From the NCBI GenBank assembly GCA_023428515.1, contig JAEYXI010000062.1:1-9990 (forward strand): a DNA stretch of 9,990 nt. Reading direction: 5' to 3'. The stretch is from Pseudomonadota bacterium (lineage in GTDB: Bacteria; Pseudomonadota; Alphaproteobacteria; Rhizobiales; Rhizobiaceae). A program made the translations under genes and the position numbers. Shown piece after piece: positions 7,638 to 9,990 of the stretch. How positions within the stretch are numbered: the first letter of the stretch is position 1; the number at the start of each line of letters is the position of its first letter. Below the pieces are notes generated by a model. The model saw nothing but the letters and a program-made list of their open reading frames with translations, did not search any database and was not told the origin of the DNA.

Positions 7638-7847
7638 GCGACGACGGCCGTTTATCAAATGACATTTCCGGCCGCTCCCCGACTCTGATAAAGGAGGAGG
7701 ATCGAGAGCGCTGTGGGGCGCGTGGGAAGTCGTCACAATTCGGCCTAAATCGAGGAGCGATAGCGCGCTCATTGCCCCTGCGTAAGAGGCGGGCAGAGTC
7801 AGTTCCTATAACCGTTTCCCCCTAAGCAACGAGGCTTCCGGTTCAGC
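7638..7847 (+). other. Intergenic region upstream of the GNAT/ATP-grasp operon
   Basis: This 210-nt gap holds several small symmetric elements but no convincing terminator. CGGCCG occurs at 7645-7650 and 7669-7674 and could form a weak stem, but no T-run follows. TTTATCA (7651-7657) and TGATAAA (7686-7692) form a 7-bp inverted repeat. AAGGAGGAGG (7691-7700) is an excellent Shine-Dalgarno-like tract with no suitable start codon nearby. TGCCC (7773-7777) and GGGCA (7791-7795) form a 5-bp inverted repeat with 13 nt between. TATAAC at 7807-7812 is a fair -10 hexamer for the GNAT gene, but no good -35 stands 16-18 bp upstream. No tRNA or known small RNA is recognisable. Confidence 0.4.
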
Positions 7848-8399
7848 ATGGCTGCCGACATTCGCCTGGCTCGCGCAAGTGATGTCGATGCGCTGCTTGC
7901 GATCGAGAACGCCGTCTTCCCGACCGACCGCATCTCGCGACGTTCGTTTCGGAGCCTCATTGGCCGCCCTTCCGCCGCCGTGCTGGTTGCCGAGCTTGAT
8001 GAGCGTATCGCCGGCTACTGCGTCGTCCTCTTGCGGGCGGGCGCCAAGGCAGCACGGCTCTATTCCATCGCAACCGCTCCGGACTTTGAAGGGCAGGGGG
8101 TAGGGCGCTTGTTAATCGAGGCGACCGAGCGTGAGGCGGCGAGACGCCGTCGACATTCGCTGCGCCTGGAAGTCCGGGAGGACAATGCGCGCGCCATCGC
8201 CATCTACGAAAAGGCGGGGTTCCGGCCGATTGGCAGGGAAGACAGCTACTACCAGGACGGCATGGCGGCCATCCGCCTGGAAAAACATCTGGCCAGCGAG
8301 GCTTCCGCGAGCGGAGGCCAAGCCAGGACGGAAACCTTCGCGGCGAGCGGATCGTTCTTCCGTCCGTCTGAAAAGATCCCGAGGCGCGCCTCCCCATGA
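7848..8399 (+). CDS. GNAT family N-acetyltransferase (RimI-like)
   Basis: A 183-residue cytoplasmic acetyl-CoA-dependent acetyltransferase. The GNAT fold covers about 4-147. Motif A is RLYSIATAPDFEGQGVGRLLI (70-90), with the Q-G-V-G acetyl-CoA pyrophosphate loop at 83-86. Motif B is LEVREDNARAIAIYEKAGF (107-125), with N113 and Y120 at the positions typical of RimI-type enzymes. The last 36 residues (ASEASASGGQARTETF and onward) are Ser/Ala/Arg-rich and probably disordered; they add to the normal domain length of about 150. The ATG at 7848 has only GAGG 13 nt upstream, a weak site. Its TGA overlaps the start of the ATP-grasp ligase gene (ATGA), so the two are probably made together, possibly on the same pathway. 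RimI proper acetylates ribosomal protein S18. Whether this enzyme modifies a protein or a small amine is unknown, so no symbol is given. Confidence 0.9.
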   Translation: MAADIRLARASDVDALLAIENAVFPTDRISRRSFRSLIGRPSAAVLVAELDERIAGYCVVLLRAGAKAARLYSIATAPDFEGQGVGRLLIEATEREAARRRRHSLRLEVREDNARAIAIYEKAGFRPIGREDSYYQDGMAAIRLEKHLASEASASGGQARTETFAASGSFFRPSEKIPRRASP

Positions 8400-9859
8400 C
8401 CTGGGTTATCCTGACCGGCAGACAGAGCGACCTCGACCAGGTGGCTACGCCGCACAAGACCATCACCAACCGCGACTATCTCGCTCATCCATCGCTGTTT
8501 CGCGGGCAGAGGCCGAAGGTCATCAACCTCTCGAACAGCTACAGCTACCAGAGCCGCGGCTACTACGCCTCGCTTCTGGCGAGTTCGCGCGGGCATCGCG
8601 TCATCCCGACAGTCGAGACGATCATCGATCTCTCGGAGCCGAAGCTCTACGAGAACGCGCTGCCGGAGTTGGAACTCGCGCTCAACAAATGCCGCAAGGA
8701 GCTTGGCGGTTCGTTTCCCGCCAAGGCGTCGTTCTTCTTCGGCATCGGGCCATCCAAGGCGTGGGACCGCTTCGCAAAACTCCTGTTCGACTGGTTCCGC
8801 GCGCCTTCGCTCGAAGTGTCGATCCGCGACGGCGCGGAGTGGGCGTCGATCCGCAAGATCGGCTTCCTGCCTGTCATCCGGCTGGAGGCGGAAGAGAAGA
8901 AGCGCTTCCTGGCGAGCATGGACGCCTACACCAGCCGCGAATGGCGGGACGGCAAGGCGCGTACCCCGGCGCGCTACACTTTCGCAACGCTGGTCGATCC
9001 GAACGAGGCGCTAGCGCCGTCGGAGATATCGTCTTTGCGCTATTGGGCGAAGATCGCCGAGAAGATGGGCGTCGAGGTCGAGCCGATCACCAAGAAGGAT
9101 CTGGCGAAGCTCGCCAACTACGACGCGCTGTTCATCCGCGAGACGACTTCGATCTCGAACCACACCTACCGCTTCGCGCGCCGCGCCCAGCAGGAGGGCA
9201 TGCCTGTCATCGACGACCCGCTGTCGATGATCCGCTGCACCAACAAGGTCTATCTCAACGAGCTGATGGCCTACAACAAGGTGCCGGTGCCGCCGACCGT
9301 GATGATCGCGAGCCCGGCTGACTTCGAGCTCGCCGCCGATACGCTCGGCTTTCCGCTGGTGCTGAAGATCCCCGACAGTTCCTTCTCGCGCGGCGTCAAG
9401 AAAGTGTCCTCGCTCGACGAACTGAAGAAGCTCGCGACGACCTGGCTGGAAGACTCCGACTTGCTGATCGCGCAGAAATTCCTGCCCACCGAATATGACT
9501 GGCGCGTCGGCGTGCTCGGCGGCCAGCCGCTCTTTGCCGTGCACTATCTGATGGTCAAGAAGCACTGGCAGATCGTCAACCACGACCGCGCCGGGAAGCC
9601 TCTGCAGGGCGGCATCAAGACCTTCACGCTGAAGGAGACGCCGCCTCTGGTGGTGGAGACGGCGGTGAAGGCCGCGCGCTGCATAGGCGACGGGCTCTAC
9701 GGCGTCGACTTGAAGGAAACCAAGGATGGCGTCTTCATCATAGAGGTGAACGACAACCCGAACCTCGACCATGGCTGGGAGGATTCGGGCGAGAAGGACG
9801 AGGTCTGGGTGCGACTAACCCAGTGGTTCCTCGACCGGCTGGATCGCCCTGGGCGGTAG
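8396..9859 (+). CDS. RimK-like ATP-grasp ligase with N-terminal RLAN domain
   Basis: A 487-residue cytoplasmic ligase. Residues about 1-160 match the RimK-like ATP-grasp N-terminal (RLAN) domain, recognisable from RDYLAHPSLFR and then VINLSNSYSYQSRGYYASLLASSRGHRVIP (42-71). An intermediate part (190-280) includes YDALFIRETTSISNHTYRFARRAQQEG. The ATP-grasp fold (about 280-485) shows candidate ATP-contact lysines K284 and K324 (VLKIPDSSFSRGVKK), E366-Y-D-W-R370 in the central strand, D438, and E450-V-N-D-N-P-N456, the metal-binding strand. Family members join a carboxylate to an amine through an acyl-phosphate; RimK adds glutamates to ribosomal protein S6. Proteins with RLAN are known mainly from genomic surveys, and their substrates are not established. 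The gene overlaps the GNAT gene by 4 nt, which also fixes its start. Catalytic residues appear intact. Confidence 0.9.
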   Translation: MTWVILTGRQSDLDQVATPHKTITNRDYLAHPSLFRGQRPKVINLSNSYSYQSRGYYASLLASSRGHRVIPTVETIIDLSEPKLYENALPELELALNKCRKELGGSFPAKASFFFGIGPSKAWDRFAKLLFDWFRAPSLEVSIRDGAEWASIRKIGFLPVIRLEAEEKKRFLASMDAYTSREWRDGKARTPARYTFATLVDPNEALAPSEISSLRYWAKIAEKMGVEVEPITKKDLAKLANYDALFIRETTSISNHTYRFARRAQQEGMPVIDDPLSMIRCTNKVYLNELMAYNKVPVPPTVMIASPADFELAADTLGFPLVLKIPDSSFSRGVKKVSSLDELKKLATTWLEDSDLLIAQKFLPTEYDWRVGVLGGQPLFAVHYLMVKKHWQIVNHDRAGKPLQGGIKTFTLKETPPLVVETAVKAARCIGDGLYGVDLKETKDGVFIIEVNDNPNLDHGWEDSGEKDEVWVRLTQWFLDRLDRPGR

Positions 9860-9990
9860 AATCCAATGCCGGTATGCCCCTAACGCCAAGCGTTCACCAG
9901 AACTAGATCGCTTAACATAAGTTAAGAACACGCGAAAAAAATCGATAACCTACAATTGTTTAAATGATAAACAGGCCGGCCGTTCGAATT
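9860..9990. other. AT-rich intergenic region with two small palindromes
   Basis: After the ligase stop the base composition becomes clearly more AT-rich than the rest of the window. Two inverted repeats are present: CTTAAC-ATAA-GTTAAG (9911-9926) and GTTTA-AATGA-TAAAC (9958-9972). A run of seven A (9935-9941) lies between them. Neither palindrome is GC-rich or followed by a T-run on the plus strand, so they do not look like an intrinsic terminator of the ligase gene. More probably this is the control region of a gene outside the window. No coding sequence is evident. Confidence 0.5.
9911..9926. repeat. Perfect inverted repeat, possible operator
   Basis: CTTAAC, spacer ATAA, then GTTAAG: 6-bp perfect arms with a 4-bp spacer. 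It includes two TTAA boxes six bases apart. CtrA sites of alphaproteobacteria have TTAA-N7-TTAA, so this is one base short and I do not call it CtrA. It could bind another dimeric regulator. Confidence 0.45.

Noticed and set aside
7636..7677. Possible intrinsic terminator after the anti-sigma gene
   Set aside because: The stem is broken by a bulge, the loop is 18 nt, and no T-run follows.
8396..9859. Assigning the ligase as RimK proper or as the N-acetylglutaminylglutamine synthetase
   Set aside because: RimK is about 300 residues and lacks the RLAN domain; the NAGGN synthetase is a GNAT-ATP-grasp fusion with a neighbouring amidotransferase, whereas here the GNAT is a separate gene and no amidotransferase is present.
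9912..9925. CtrA binding site
   Set aside because: The two TTAA boxes are six bases apart, not the seven required by the CtrA consensus.

Overview
The window looks like ordinary chromosome of a high-GC alphaproteobacterium, most likely Hyphomicrobiales (Rhizobiales) of the Mesorhizobium/Phyllobacteriaceae type. This rests on the GC-rich codon use, the form of RecO, a GGAA-N17-CGTT-like ECF promoter, and a MarR-GNAT fusion with a short perfect palindromic operator. The genus assignment is inference. I see no insertion sequence, phage gene, CRISPR array, tRNA or rRNA.

Layout. (1) 1-712, minus: a MarR-type regulator fused to a GNAT acetyltransferase, cut off by the left edge. It has a perfect 8-4-8 palindrome touching its start codon and a promoter that predicts a nearly leaderless, self-repressed mRNA. 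(2) 796-4865, plus: recO (recombination mediator), a PaaI-type hotdog thioesterase overlapping recO by 4 nt, and a 920-residue DUF2339 polytopic membrane protein 33 nt further on. (3) 4875-6119, minus: an MFS transporter facing tail-to-tail against the DUF2339 gene with a 9-nt gap. (4) 6331-7637, plus: an ECF sigma factor and a one-TM anti-sigma factor overlapping by 4 nt, with a candidate self-regulated ECF promoter at 6214-6240. (5) 7848-9859, plus: a RimI-like GNAT acetyltransferase overlapping by 4 nt a 487-residue RimK-like ATP-grasp ligase with an N-terminal RLAN domain. (6) 9860-9990: an AT-rich, palindrome-bearing intergenic segment that probably serves a gene beyond the window.

How the genes work together. 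Three gene junctions are ATGA overlaps (recO/thioesterase, sigma/anti-sigma, GNAT/ligase), so each pair is probably translationally coupled. The sigma and anti-sigma genes form a classic signal-transduction pair, but the anti-sigma factor lacks the zinc-binding ZAS cysteines. The GNAT and ATP-grasp ligase pair is the best candidate for an under-described system: both families catalyse acyl or amide transfer, and the substrate is unknown. No intergenic stretch exceeds about 211 nt, and none holds a convincing intrinsic terminator.
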